Shown here: positions 1 to 8,947 of the stretch, piece after piece
Numbering within the stretch: position 1 is the stretch's first letter
How the letters are laid out: each line of letters starts with the position of its first letter
Source of the DNA: Raineyella sp044508675
Lineage (GTDB): Bacteria > Actinomycetota > Actinomycetes > Propionibacteriales > Propionibacteriaceae
NCBI GenBank assembly: GCA_044508675.1
Contig: JBIQHF010000010.1
Span: 1 to 64,000 of the forward strand
Direction: 5' to 3'
DNA: 64,000 bases
Program-made: the position numbers and the translations under genes
Notes under the pieces: generated by a model
Told to the model about the DNA's origin: nothing
What the model saw: the letters and a program-made list of their open reading frames with translations, nothing else
Databases searched by the model: none

Positions 1-165
1 CGAGCGCCTACTCGTTGACTCTGCTGTTGCTTCCACGCCTTGACACCGCCCTTCAGTTGGTTGAGAAAATTCTTGACATCTACTCTGTAGAATGGCAGTG
101 TCTAGTTGCGCCGGGATTGGATCCGGCCGGTTGAGGCTGCTCGCACTGCATTTGAACGGTCGGAC

Positions 166-3078
166 TTACGCCTTTTCAGTCACTACGGGGTGGAAATAAT
201 CGTAAAGCGCGACGTCGATTGGTTGCTCGAACCGTAGCAGCATGCGAACGACGTCCAGTTGCTGTCCGTCCGCCCCGGCCATGGTTGTTTGCTCTGCGGC
301 ATGTGAGGTGGCTCGACCCAGGTAATAGAAGTCGGACCCTTCTGCATCGTCTTTCTTCACGAAGACATACAGGTCCACTCGATTCGCGACGATCGACGCC
401 ACCTCAGCACTTTTCAAGGTGCGGCGGCTTCGTGTGTACCAACGCATCGTCGAACGGTCCAGGAGTTCATCCTCGTACGCCGTGCTGGCAGTGATGTCGT
501 CGGATTTGTGCAGCGTGACGAAGATCGGGCAAGTCCCGGTTTCCTCGTTGACGCGGTACCCGTAGATCGTGGAGGTCAATTTTCGGGGCCAGTCGAGCAG
601 CCGGCAAGTCTCCTTGCGTGAGTATTGCAGGCCCGGGATGAATCCGGAGTCACGGCCGTAGCGGCTTTGGACAAGTTCAAGCCCGGTCTTGAGTAGGTCG
701 TCTACGGCCCATCGGAAGGCGCTGTTCGTGGCGTAGAACTGCTGAAAGGAATCGCTGAGCGCCACGCCGACATCAGTTCGAAATCCGATGCTTGAGCCGT
801 ACCGCTTGATGTCGGCTTCAGCGTGCTTCTCAAGGGTGAAGGTATCGACGGCGCTTTCCACGTCGCGTCTCGTCGCGACGAAGTTCGCCCGCTCCATCCA
901 GCGCTGCGCTTCGTCAAGAGAAACCTGACCCAATTCGAGGAGCGCCTCGAGCAGGATGAACTCGTGTCCGCGTTTAGCAGGGAGTACCTCATGAGACAAC
1001 TGCATAAGGGCCCGATGTTCATCGGAGTTCAGGTGGTGGTCCACCTTGAGTAGTGACTCGGTGAGCGCCGGATAGTTCTGACGTTTTGTGGCGAGTAAAA
1101 TTGGGTCCACCGACTCGAAACGCAGGAAGTCCCAGAGGTCGGGAACACCACCGACGCGATTACTCATCGTCTGCATCGCGTTCTTGATCCGTCCCATGTT
1201 GTCGAGGTTGACGGTAGTGATGGAGTTGAGTACGCGTTTCTGGGAAATCCGATCGAAGCGCACACTGGACAGGCCAGGCAGCACGCCGGACTCTTCCGCA
1301 GAGATGAGGTTTTTCCGTAGTGACTCCTTGTTGAGGCTTTCATCGCCGAATAGGGCGATCGGAATTAAGAAGTTGTTCGTGTAGTTACCGATTATGTCAA
1401 TGACGACCAGGTATTCCTTACCGGGTGCCTTACGTAGACCGCGACCCAGTTGCTGGACGAAAACGATCGCCGACTGAGTCTGGCGCAGCATGACGACCTG
1501 GTTGATCGAAGGAATATCGACGCCCTCGTTGAAGATGTCGACAGTCAGAATGTAGTCGAGGTCCCCGCTCTCCAGTCTCTGAACCGTAGCCTCGCGTCGC
1601 TCCGCCGAGTCTTTCCCGCTGAGGGCGACAGTGCGCAAAGGTCTTCCGCGTAGGCAGTGCTCGTTTAGCTCAGCAGACAAGGCGGCAGCTTCATTGTTTC
1701 TTCCGCAGAAAATGAGCCCACGAGGAGCAACTCCGGCCTGACCATAGACCTCCAAGGCCCTGAGTAGATGTTCGACCCGTTCTGGCCCGATGAGGATACT
1801 GAGTTCGGTGTCCTCCGTGATAGTCGTACCGTCGTCGAAATGAACCTCAGAAATTCCATAGTAGTGGAAGGGACTGAGCATGTCCTCCTCGAGGGCATGA
1901 TTCAGACGGATCTCGTAGGGGACGTTGTAGTCATACAGTTCGAAGACGTTGAATCCGTCGGTGCGTTCGGGGGTTGCAGTCATCCCGAGAAGGAATCGCG
2001 GGGAAAAATAGTCAATGACCTGCCGGTAGGTCCTGCCTCCAGAACGGTGTGCCTCATCGATTACGATATAGTCGAAATCGTCCGGTTTGAACTGTCGGAG
2101 GATTTCGGGTCTGGACAGGGTCTGAATCGTCGCGAAAAGATAGCGAGCGTCCACATCTCGGTTGTTGCCCGTTAACTTGCCGAAGTCGCCGGCAGGTGCG
2201 TCGATGACCTTTTGATATTCCTCGATGGTGCGGTTGAGAATCTGCTCTCGGTGGACGACGAAGAGAAAGCGGCTCGGATCGAAGGAGCGGACGTCAAGTG
2301 CAGACAGCATTGTCTTGCCGGTGCCCGTGGCGGAGATGACAATTGCGCGATCCTCGCCGGCGTCGCGGACTTTCTTCAGTGCGGCGAGTGCGTCCCTCTG
2401 CATTTGGTTGGGGAGGATGCGAACCTCTGCAGTATGCCCAAGTGAGGGTGACTTCGCTGGTGCTTGACGCTTCTGCTGCCAGTGAGGAGGAACGTAACCT
2501 TCAGCGTATTGGTCTACCCAGCTCTGGGTTAGCTCATCGGAGTCGGCGATCTCATGCTCGATCAGTTCGCGCATCTGACACGCGAGATCGCTGCCCGTGG
2601 CCGCCGACACCTTGAGGTTCCACTCGTGATTGCGTACTAGTGCATTCTCAGTCAGGTTCGAGCTGCCGATGATCGAGGTGGTGACCTGCTGCTGCTGGAA
2701 AATGTAGCCTTTGGGGTGGAAGGCGTTTGAGCGATGGATTCGGACATCAATCCCCAATGACTTTAGGTTGAAAAGTTCCGCGAAGGCCTGTGGTGAATTG
2801 AAGGCCAGGTAGTCCGAGGTGATGATGTGGCCCTCGCCGGAGAAATCGACGAGCTCCTGCTTTAAAAGCGCGATGGCTCTTGGGGAAACAAAGGCGACAG
2901 AGAAAACGAAGGATTTGCTTCGACGCAGCTCCTCCCTCAGCGTGCGGAGAACGGACGTCTCGTTGGTGTTAAGAACCATCTGTGGGTGGCGTCGCCTTGG
3001 CCCTGCGATGTCGCTCGAGATATACCCGAACTGGATGTCTCGCCCGAGCCCATCGGCCCAGGCATAATCGACAGTCAT
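166..3078 (-). CDS. PLD-DEAD/DEAH helicase-DUF3427 protein
   Basis: Predicted 970-residue superfamily 2 helicase with a phospholipase-D-like N-terminus. The PLD module (about residues 45-185) has HPK (121-123) and GSSNLTENAL (138-147). The helicase has Walker A ATGTGKT (250-256), DEAH (341-344), GMTATPERTDG (365-375) and motif VI QQLGRGLR (542-549). The last ~350 residues fit DUF3427. I start at the ATG at 3078, which overlaps the NUDIX stop as ATGA; an upstream in-frame start would run well into the NUDIX gene. The HxK is not followed by the canonical Asp of a full HKD motif, so nuclease activity is uncertain. Such proteins occur in restriction/defence-like neighbourhoods; the role here is inferred. 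It is the last gene of the five-gene operon. Confidence 0.85.
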   Translation of the reverse strand: MTVDYAWADGLGRDIQFGYISSDIAGPRRRHPQMVLNTNETSVLRTLREELRRSKSFVFSVAFVSPRAIALLKQELVDFSGEGHIITSDYLAFNSPQAFAELFNLKSLGIDVRIHRSNAFHPKGYIFQQQQVTTSIIGSSNLTENALVRNHEWNLKVSAATGSDLACQMRELIEHEIADSDELTQSWVDQYAEGYVPPHWQQKRQAPAKSPSLGHTAEVRILPNQMQRDALAALKKVRDAGEDRAIVISATGTGKTMLSALDVRSFDPSRFLFVVHREQILNRTIEEYQKVIDAPAGDFGKLTGNNRDVDARYLFATIQTLSRPEILRQFKPDDFDYIVIDEAHRSGGRTYRQVIDYFSPRFLLGMTATPERTDGFNVFELYDYNVPYEIRLNHALEEDMLSPFHYYGISEVHFDDGTTITEDTELSILIGPERVEHLLRALEVYGQAGVAPRGLIFCGRNNEAAALSAELNEHCLRGRPLRTVALSGKDSAERREATVQRLESGDLDYILTVDIFNEGVDIPSINQVVMLRQTQSAIVFVQQLGRGLRKAPGKEYLVVIDIIGNYTNNFLIPIALFGDESLNKESLRKNLISAEESGVLPGLSSVRFDRISQKRVLNSITTVNLDNMGRIKNAMQTMSNRVGGVPDLWDFLRFESVDPILLATKRQNYPALTESLLKVDHHLNSDEHRALMQLSHEVLPAKRGHEFILLEALLELGQVSLDEAQRWMERANFVATRRDVESAVDTFTLEKHAEADIKRYGSSIGFRTDVGVALSDSFQQFYATNSAFRWAVDDLLKTGLELVQSRYGRDSGFIPGLQYSRKETCRLLDWPRKLTSTIYGYRVNEETGTCPIFVTLHKSDDITASTAYEDELLDRSTMRWYTRSRRTLKSAEVASIVANRVDLYVFVKKDDAEGSDFYYLGRATSHAAEQTTMAGADGQQLDVVRMLLRFEQPIDVALYDYFHPVVTEKA

Positions 3079-3473
3079 GCTGCGAGCCTTGAACTGATCA
3101 ACTCGACGGTCGGAATGTCGGCAGGAGCCCACTCGAGCTGCGATAATGTCCTCGGCGGAACCCACCGGATTTCGGCGTGCTCAATCGGTTGAGGATGACC
3201 GGCAACCAAGGTGGAGTAATAGGTGGTCAGCATGACGACACCGAAGTCGTACTGGTGGTTCGTGGTCGTGATCTTATCGCCGACCTTGATCGTGCAGTCG
3301 AGCTCTTCCCAGATCTCTCGACGGAGGGCTTCTTCGGGCGTTTCGCGGGCTTTGACCTTGCCGCCCGGGAATTCCCACATCCCAGGTAAGGCTCCTGCAT
3401 CCCCGCGGCGTGCACACAGGATTCCCTCCTCACCGAGGATCACAGCACCGACGACGACAATCTGTTTCTTCAC
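3075..3473 (-). CDS. NUDIX hydrolase, MutT/8-oxo-dGTPase-like
   Basis: 132-residue NUDIX protein predicted to cleave a (deoxy)nucleoside triphosphate to the monophosphate and pyrophosphate. The NUDIX box is clear: GKVKARE followed by REIWEEL, with Asp where the consensus has the late Gly. The substrate loop PGMWEFPGGK is typical of MutT/CTP-pyrophosphohydrolase members. I choose the GTG at 3473 (VKKQIVVVG), which has a G-rich Shine-Dalgarno stretch (GGGGGG, 5 nt upstream) and gives the usual family length; a longer frame to 3572 would overlap the upstream partner gene. Its stop overlaps the helicase start by ATGA, so the two are probably translationally coupled. Whether it sanitises nucleotides or makes/destroys a signal for the helicase cannot be read from sequence. 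Confidence 0.85.
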   Translation of the reverse strand: MKKQIVVVGAVILGEEGILCARRGDAGALPGMWEFPGGKVKARETPEEALRREIWEELDCTIKVGDKITTTNHQYDFGVVMLTTYYSTLVAGHPQPIEHAEIRWVPPRTLSQLEWAPADIPTVELISSRLAA

Positions 3474-3501
3474 TTGGACCCCCCAGGACAACGTGACTCT
3501 A

Positions 3502-4275
3502 CTACCGATGCGCTCGGCGCGTGGGTAGTCGACGTGCATCGTCACCCTTCGTAGTTGCGGATCTGAACGCACTTCCCTGCGTTGTCCCGAAATCCACCTT
3601 CTCGATGATCCGGTCGACGAACCGGCGGTGATCCTTCCAGCTCATCGCCCGCCCGTCATGGTTCATGCCGTACTCGGCGATGATGTCCTTCAGCTCCTCG
3701 ATGTCCAAGGGCTGCAGTCGCTGTCGTAGTCCTTCCACTCCGTCGTCCGCCACGACCGCGTACGGGTCGAGCGGGCTGGGCCGTCGCCGGCGCTTGGGCG
3801 GGTTGGCTAGCGGTGCCGCTTCCGGCGCGTCCACCTGGGTTGTCGCCGTATGCTCCGCAACAGGCTCAATGGCCCCGGCCACCGGCACATCCTCAACCTG
3901 CGGCCCCGACCCTTGGAATGCCAGGACCAGGGCGATCATCTCGCCCTTGGTCGTCCGGGACTTGATGGTCCGGTCGGGATCCATGCCCTGGGCGGTGATC
4001 AGCTTCTGCAGCTCGGCCTTCGTCATCCGCTGGAGCTTGCCCTCCGAGAACGGCCCTGCCAGGCCCTCGTCGGTCGCCGGCTCGGGGACGAGCGCCGCCA
4101 CTAGGTCGCTGCGGAAGCTCCTGGTCCGTACGGCCTCGTTGGAGATGACGGCGACTAGCCGGGACAGCTGGCCGGCCAGCACCTCGCCTCCGTCGGTCGC
4201 GGCCAGGGCGCGCAGGGCGGCGGACGCTGCCGTAATGTCGTCGGTCCCGTTCGTCTCAGGTGTCACGCTCGTCAT
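3502..4275 (-). CDS. ParA-partner protein with SAP-like segments
   Basis: 257-residue protein of unknown function, coupled to the ParA-like ATPase by an ATGA overlap. The N-terminal third is Ala-rich and helical. Two short segments look like SAP/LEM-type helix-extended-loop-helix DNA-binding motifs: MTKAELQKLITAQGM around residue 90 and IEELKDIIAEYGMNHDG around residue 205. They are separated by a Pro/Ala linker with a basic KRRRR patch. The C-terminus is basic. ParA ATPases normally work with a DNA-bound partner encoded next door, so this is a reasonable ParB-equivalent or adaptor candidate, although it has no ParB, RHH or HTH signature. The start is fixed by the overlap and by a match to the preceding gene's reading frame end. 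Confidence 0.7.
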   Translation of the reverse strand: MTSVTPETNGTDDITAASAALRALAATDGGEVLAGQLSRLVAVISNEAVRTRSFRSDLVAALVPEPATDEGLAGPFSEGKLQRMTKAELQKLITAQGMDPDRTIKSRTTKGEMIALVLAFQGSGPQVEDVPVAGAIEPVAEHTATTQVDAPEAAPLANPPKRRRRPSPLDPYAVVADDGVEGLRQRLQPLDIEELKDIIAEYGMNHDGRAMSWKDHRRFVDRIIEKVDFGTTQGSAFRSATTKGDDARRLPTRRAHR

Positions 4276-5129
4276 TTCCCATCCTCCACCCGCTGGCGGA
4301 ATCCCTCGGTCAACTCCCAGATGCCCTGGTGGTTCTGGGGGCCGTACTTCGTCTTGAGCGTGGAGTATTGCTGGAACTCCGCAGCCCCGGAGATCTTGCT
4401 GGTCTCTGGCACCCAGGGATCCAGCAGCGTCGGCAACTCTCGGCTGTTGCGCAGCCGGGCGATCTGCTGCCGGTGGGTCGGGGAGATCTTCTGGTACTTC
4501 GTGACGATGATCCCGACCTCCTCCGGGGCCTCCGTTCCCGCGGTGGCCGAGAACGACTTCACCCGCTCCTGCAGCAGCGGGATCCCGTACGTTGACATCA
4601 CATCCGGGATGGTCGGGACGACGTAGCCGGTCGAGGCGGCCAGCGCATTCTTCGTCATCACGTCGAAGCTCGGCGGGCAGTCGATCAGCGCGTAGTCGTA
4701 CTCGTCCAGGATCGGTTCGATCGCCCGGCCGAGGATGTCCCACACCTTCAGCGGGCTCCTCTTCGCCACGCCCAGCGCCTCCAACTCGGGCTGGAGATCG
4801 TTGACGTCGGGCGACAGCGGCAGCAGGTCGACGTCGGTGACCGCCTTCACGTTCGAGGCATCCCGGTAGATCGTCCCGGTGATGTCGTAGTCAGCGCCGC
4901 GCGTGTCGATCGCAGCGCTGAACATCGAGGCCAGTGTGTGACCGGCATCCTTGACCAATCCCCACTGGCGCTCGCCCAGCATGGTGATCGACAGGCTGAT
5001 CTGCGGGTCCATGTCGACCAGCAGAACCTTCTTGCCGCGCTCGGCGGCGAGGTATTCCCCCAACATGACCGTGGTGGTGGTCTTGCCGACCCCACCCTTC
5101 ATGTTCAGGACGGAGATGACGTGTGTCAT
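4272..5129 (-). CDS. ParA/MinD-family ATPase
   Basis: 285-residue deviant-Walker ATPase. MTHVISVLNMKGGVGKTTTT carries K11 and K16 of the ParA-type P-loop; LLVDMDPQ and YALIDCPPSFD supply the other nucleotide motifs. ParA proteins form ATP-dependent dimers that bind DNA and position plasmids, chromosomes or large complexes. The start is the ATG at 5129, with GGAG 12 nt upstream; a TTG 27 nt further upstream is a poorer alternative. It lies 36 bp after the helicase gene and overlaps its partner by ATGA. There is no replication gene or obvious parS repeat array nearby, so a plasmid or integrative-element partition role is not demonstrated; an orphan ParA serving an accessory complex is equally possible. 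Confidence 0.88.
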   Translation of the reverse strand: MTHVISVLNMKGGVGKTTTTVMLGEYLAAERGKKVLLVDMDPQISLSITMLGERQWGLVKDAGHTLASMFSAAIDTRGADYDITGTIYRDASNVKAVTDVDLLPLSPDVNDLQPELEALGVAKRSPLKVWDILGRAIEPILDEYDYALIDCPPSFDVMTKNALAASTGYVVPTIPDVMSTYGIPLLQERVKSFSATAGTEAPEEVGIIVTKYQKISPTHRQQIARLRNSRELPTLLDPWVPETSKISGAAEFQQYSTLKTKYGPQNHQGIWELTEGFRQRVEDGK

Positions 5130-5165
5130 GCGGTGAGCGTGCTCCTTCGGTCGCAACGGGAATGG

Positions 5166-7043
5166 TCAGGGGCGGGCCGGACTGCTGCGCAGGTAGCGGA
5201 CCATCTTCGGCGGCAGCACCTGCTCGTGCACGATGACCAGCTCCAGGTTGGCGCGGGTCATGGCGGTGTAGAGCGGCCCGTTGTCGCCGGGCAGGGCCTT
5301 GAACTCCCTCGGTTCGACCACGACGACGGCGTCGAACTCCAAGCCGCGCGCCTCCTCGGAGGTCAGCAGGGTGAAGCGGCGCCCGCTCGCGTTCGACCAA
5401 TAGTGGTCGGCGCCCTCAGCCCAGTCGTGGCTCTTCGCGTACGATCCGATCCTGCGCACCAGCGGGGTGATCATCGCCACCTTGCCCTTCGGATGGTCCG
5501 CCGACAGCCGGTCGGCCTGGGCCAGGGCCATCGCCTCGAGCTCGTCGGGCTTGCTCGCCCGCAGGATCCGCGGCGGCTCGCCCTCGCCCAGCACGTCGTA
5601 CGCCCGGTGGCCGGCCGATCCGGTGAGCATGCACGCGGCAAAATCGATGATCGCCCGGGTGGTGCGGTAACCGCCCAGGAGCGATTCCTCCGCCCACCCC
5701 GACAGCCCGAGCAGCTTGCGGATGTCCTTCCACCCGCGCGGAGTGTGGCTGGTCCTGCGCTGGTTCGTGTCGCCGACCAGGGTCCAGACGCCGCTATTGA
5801 GTCGAGCGAGGATCAGCCACTCCAGCGGGCGCAGGTCCTGGGCCTCGTCGACGATGATGTGGTCGTAGACGGGTCGGGGCGCCAGCAGCAGGTTCAGGAA
5901 GGTCAGCAGCGGCCAGAGCTTCCGGTCACCGAGGGCCACGTCGTACGTCTTCGGCAAGGTGCTGCGCCACTCGATGAACTCAGGGCGCCGCGAGGCCGGG
6001 ATGGACACCGCGTTGGTGCGCAGGAAGACCCCGTACGCCCGGGCGGGGGTCAGGTCGGGCTCGGCCTTGCGCTGCCTGGTCACCAGCTTGGTCAGCATGG
6101 TGCCGAGCTGGGCGGAGTAGGCGTCGATGAAGTCGTCGCTGGACGCGCGTACGTCGGGGGCGTCGATGATCGACCGCATCACCTCGCTCATCGAGGTGAT
6201 CGCCACCGTGCCGGGAGTGGCGAGTTCATCGATCACGGGGCGGATGTGCCGGGCCCAGGTCTCGGTCGGGCCGATCAGGGCGACATTGCGCAACGGCTGC
6301 TGGCGGTCGACGTGGGTCAACCAGGCCGCCCGGTGCGTGGCGACGACGGTCTTGCCGGTGCCGGCATAGCCCTGGACGGTCAGCGACTCGGTGGGGGAGG
6401 CGGCGACCAGGTCGTACTGTTCGGGCTGCAGCGTCCGCAGCAGCGCCTTGAGCGAGGTCCGGGGCTTGCGCAGCTCCTGCTCGGTGCCGGGGATGACCGC
6501 GGCCTGGGCGGGAGCGGTGTCGTCGTGGCTGCTGCGGGTGCCGGAGGCCTCCGTGGCGGGCGTGCCCGGGGCGGGGTCGGGCTCCGGTGCCGTGGGCACG
6601 GCCGGAGTGCTGAATGCTGGGCCGTCCGGCTCCACGATCCACTCGTCCTGGTACGCCGTGATGTCGTGGTCGGTTCCTTGGGTGAAGCGGCGTCGTATCG
6701 TGGGCCCGGCACCCTCGGCGAACCGCTGGCCATAGAACGCCGAGGCTGCCGGGGCCGCCCAGCTGATCACCTCGATGCCGTCCAGATCAGCGGCCGTCTT
6801 GGCGACGTAGAACTCCTCGTCCGCGTCGTCGCCCTCATAGCGCATCCGCACCCGGCCGATCAGCGGGGCCACGGTGATCTCCGGGATCCACAGCACTCGG
6901 TCGTCGATCTGATAGCCCTGGGATCGGCGCTCGAGGTCGGTCAGGTACGTCGCGTTGACGTCCTGTTCATACTCGAGAACTCTCGGATCCTGCTCGGCCA
7001 CGTTTCCCCCCGTGCTGATGCTGGCCACCGGCGTTGCGGCCAT
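5166..7043 (-). CDS. HelD/UvrD-like superfamily 1 helicase
   Basis: 625-residue SF1 protein. Walker A GYAGTGKT (225-232), Walker B VDEAQD (398-403), GDTNQ, GYRTT and a C-terminal TAMTRAN motif are all present. The segment before the P-loop carries the HelD-type signature VISWAAPAASAFY (92-104), preceded by LIGR and followed by IRRRF, which in HelD/HelR proteins belongs to the part that reaches into RNA polymerase. It is shorter than typical HelD (700-800), and residues 140-185 are a Pro/Ala/Thr linker. The family removes stalled RNA polymerase from DNA or confers rifamycin tolerance; which applies here is unknown. The ATG at 7043 fits a leaderless transcript from the -10 at 7052-7057. A GTG at 7001 with GGGGG upstream is an alternative. 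First gene of the five-gene operon. Confidence 0.75.
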   Translation of the reverse strand: MAATPVASISTGGNVAEQDPRVLEYEQDVNATYLTDLERRSQGYQIDDRVLWIPEITVAPLIGRVRMRYEGDDADEEFYVAKTAADLDGIEVISWAAPAASAFYGQRFAEGAGPTIRRRFTQGTDHDITAYQDEWIVEPDGPAFSTPAVPTAPEPDPAPGTPATEASGTRSSHDDTAPAQAAVIPGTEQELRKPRTSLKALLRTLQPEQYDLVAASPTESLTVQGYAGTGKTVVATHRAAWLTHVDRQQPLRNVALIGPTETWARHIRPVIDELATPGTVAITSMSEVMRSIIDAPDVRASSDDFIDAYSAQLGTMLTKLVTRQRKAEPDLTPARAYGVFLRTNAVSIPASRRPEFIEWRSTLPKTYDVALGDRKLWPLLTFLNLLLAPRPVYDHIIVDEAQDLRPLEWLILARLNSGVWTLVGDTNQRRTSHTPRGWKDIRKLLGLSGWAEESLLGGYRTTRAIIDFAACMLTGSAGHRAYDVLGEGEPPRILRASKPDELEAMALAQADRLSADHPKGKVAMITPLVRRIGSYAKSHDWAEGADHYWSNASGRRFTLLTSEEARGLEFDAVVVVEPREFKALPGDNGPLYTAMTRANLELVIVHEQVLPPKMVRYLRSSPARP

Positions 7044-7110
7044 CTCGGGTCAGTCTAAAAGGCGCATGTGACATCGCCGGTCGATGGACGCAGGGGCCCG
7101 ACTCGGGCGT
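7015..7110. repeat. Diverged direct repeat, left copy
   Basis: About 95 bp covering the promoter and first codons of the HelD-like gene, which reappear in the same orientation at 9033-9126. The best blocks are 24 identities in 28 positions at the left end, a shared CAGTCT, about 14 of 17 around CATCGCC..GTCGATG, and 10 of 11 at the right end. The pair brackets the AlbA_2/HATPase gene. Confidence 0.6.
7052..7057 (-). promoter_or_regulatory. -10 box of five-gene operon
   Basis: TAGACT on the minus strand ends 8 nt before the ATG at 7043, the spacing expected for a leaderless actinobacterial transcript. The same hexamer stands in front of hisD, yajC and rel in this window. No convincing -35 is visible. 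Confidence 0.5.
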
Positions 7111-7136
7111 TCACCGTGTCCCCGGCTGAGCGTGGG

Positions 7137-8897
7137 TCAGGCATCCTGATGGTTGTGCACGTAGTGGAATCCCCGCCCGCGTCGCGACGGCCAGGAGGGC
7201 CGAAGCAGCCCCTCCTGCTCAAGCTGCCGCAGGATCGAGCCCACGTTGGTCGGAGCCATGCCGAGGAGACTGCCCAACTCCGTGGAGCTGATGCGGCCGC
7301 GGTGCGCCGCGTACGAGGTGGCCACTGACTTGCGGCTGGGCCACTTGCGAGGAATGCCTGCCCCGTCGGCGCGCTCATGCAGCGAAGCTGTGGCCTCGTT
7401 GCTGAGGCGCCACGCAGGCTCCTGGTCCTCAGGAACCCCCTCGATCGACACCAGTAGTGGTGCGCCGTCGGTTGAGGCTTTCGACAAGACGCTGAGGGTG
7501 CTCCGCGCGGTCGTCACGGTGTCCTGGATGACTCGCGCGGTGGTCACGGGGTCGATCCAGCCGTTCTGCACCAGACGGGTAAGGGCGAGGAGACAATTCA
7601 GGTCCTCCGCGACCACTGCTGGATGGATCTCTTGAAGCCAGGCGACCCAGGTCTCGTCGACATCCCCGCCGATCAACGTCGCTCGAACGTACGGTCCGGG
7701 GATTTCGATGATCTCGGGTGTGGCGTGACCTACCCGGATCATGTCTCGGGTCATGCGGTCGACTCCGATCCCCTCGCGCTCAGCCACCCGGAGCGCTGCA
7801 AGGAGTTCGGCAAGTGACCTGTTCCGTGAGCGAGAAGGGTGGGTGAGGATGTTGTCTGGTGTGACACCACCCACGAATCCTCCGGGGCTGGTCACGCGGA
7901 GCTGGTTTCCCACCGATTCCACGACCGTGGGGTCATCGATGGCCCACTCCCTGTGTGCGACGCCGTTCACCACCGCTTCCCGAGCAGCACGGCGGGGGAT
8001 CTGACGCTCTTGTCCGATGACGAGGCCCCGCTGCCGGTGGATGAGGGGTGTGGTGGCATCCACTGCCTGAAACACCTCGACGAGTTCCTCGAGAAGTGAT
8101 CGGTCGTCACGACGGACTCGGATGAGGCTGTCTCCGCCGGCATGGTCGCGTCTGATGAAGTCGAGGGCTGCAGCTCCTCGACCGACGAAGGCGAGGGCGC
8201 CGGCGTTCGTCAGGAATCCTGAGGATGTCACCGCATTGAGTCGCCGGAGCAGATTGGTGTCAGTGTCCTGGGCCAACTCCTCTGCATGCGGCTCCGCCGA
8301 GGCGATGAGCAAGTCGCGCGCTTGGGACAGAGCGGCCGGGCGAGCACGGTCAGTCGTGATGGTTGAGGTCTCGGAGGACCAGTCGTAGTTCGTTGATGCG
8401 AGACGGTTGGCATGCCAGGTGTTGGCGTCGATCTCCACGCAGTTGCTGCCGACCCGCCACCGGATCTTGCCGTTGATCCGGATGGGTTCGATGGCTTGGG
8501 GCACTGTGAGGATCAGAAGGCGATGGTTGCGGACGCAGGCCTCGCGGGCGTCGACGGTCAGTCGTTGGGCCGAGAGCTGCCACACGCGGCGGCGGAGCCA
8601 CTCGAGATCCAGCTCGGTGCCGATGAGCTCGCCACGATTGGAGACTCCCACGATGAGGGCGCCGCCACCGGGCGTGTTGGCCATGCATGCCGCGGCGGCA
8701 GCCAACTCCTTGGCTGCGCCTTCGTTGTGAGGCAGGCTGCCGACGATCATCCCCGATCGGTCCCGACGTCCGTGCTCCTCCTTCAGATCCACGTACTGGC
8801 GCTCGACCGAGTCGTCGACCACCTCGCCGGAATCAAGGCGCTGCAAGATGTCGTGGATCGCCTGACGAACCGGATCGTCCCCGAAGACTATGGACAT
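7137..8897 (-). CDS. AlbA_2/HATPase_c_4 (Schlafen-like) regulator
   Basis: 586-residue protein with an N-terminal AlbA_2 (Schlafen-type) domain at about 30-150, recognised by DLKEEHG, then ANTPGGGALIVGVSNRGELIG. A GHKL-type HATPase_c_4 segment follows at about 310-420 (REAVVNGVAHRE, then EGIGVDRM), and a winged-helix C-terminus lies at 525-586 (SSTELGSLLGMAPTNVGSILRQLEQEGLL). This is the COG2865-type predicted transcriptional regulator architecture, also common beside mobile and defence genes. The ATG at 8897 has a GGAGGG Shine-Dalgarno, and a perfect inverted repeat lies 20 bp upstream, suggesting autoregulation through the winged helix. It is co-directional with, but 93 bp from, the five-gene operon. 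The biochemical role is unknown. Confidence 0.82.
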   Translation of the reverse strand: MSIVFGDDPVRQAIHDILQRLDSGEVVDDSVERQYVDLKEEHGRRDRSGMIVGSLPHNEGAAKELAAAAACMANTPGGGALIVGVSNRGELIGTELDLEWLRRRVWQLSAQRLTVDAREACVRNHRLLILTVPQAIEPIRINGKIRWRVGSNCVEIDANTWHANRLASTNYDWSSETSTITTDRARPAALSQARDLLIASAEPHAEELAQDTDTNLLRRLNAVTSSGFLTNAGALAFVGRGAAALDFIRRDHAGGDSLIRVRRDDRSLLEELVEVFQAVDATTPLIHRQRGLVIGQERQIPRRAAREAVVNGVAHREWAIDDPTVVESVGNQLRVTSPGGFVGGVTPDNILTHPSRSRNRSLAELLAALRVAEREGIGVDRMTRDMIRVGHATPEIIEIPGPYVRATLIGGDVDETWVAWLQEIHPAVVAEDLNCLLALTRLVQNGWIDPVTTARVIQDTVTTARSTLSVLSKASTDGAPLLVSIEGVPEDQEPAWRLSNEATASLHERADGAGIPRKWPSRKSVATSYAAHRGRISSTELGSLLGMAPTNVGSILRQLEQEGLLRPSWPSRRGRGFHYVHNHQDA

Positions 8898-8916
8898 CAG
8901 CCCTCCGTCTCCTCAT

Positions 8917-8947
8917 CCCATAATTAATTGATGTCGTTAATTATGGG
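8917..8947. promoter_or_regulatory. Perfect 11-bp inverted repeat operator
   Basis: CCCATAATTAA (8917-8927), a 9-bp spacer, then TTAATTATGGG (8937-8947). The arms are perfectly complementary and strikingly AT-rich for this genome. It lies just upstream of the AlbA_2 regulator's start and overlaps TAATTA-type sequence that could serve as a -10. Most likely an operator bound by a dimeric winged-helix protein, probably the adjacent gene product. Confidence 0.7.

Noticed and set aside
1..165. tRNA or other RNA gene at the left edge
   Set aside because: No cloverleaf or other RNA fold could be drawn; a TTGACA at 83-88 lacks a properly spaced -10. I see nothing assignable here.
3501..4743. A single 413-codon gene replacing the SAP-like partner and part of ParA
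   Set aside because: The upstream part is out of frame with the obvious ParA protein; the ATGA overlap at 4272-4275 gives the natural start.
4938..7058. 706-codon plus-strand frame across the ParA and HelD-like genes
   Set aside because: Mirrors the sense codons, no motifs, while both minus-strand genes have intact Walker motifs.
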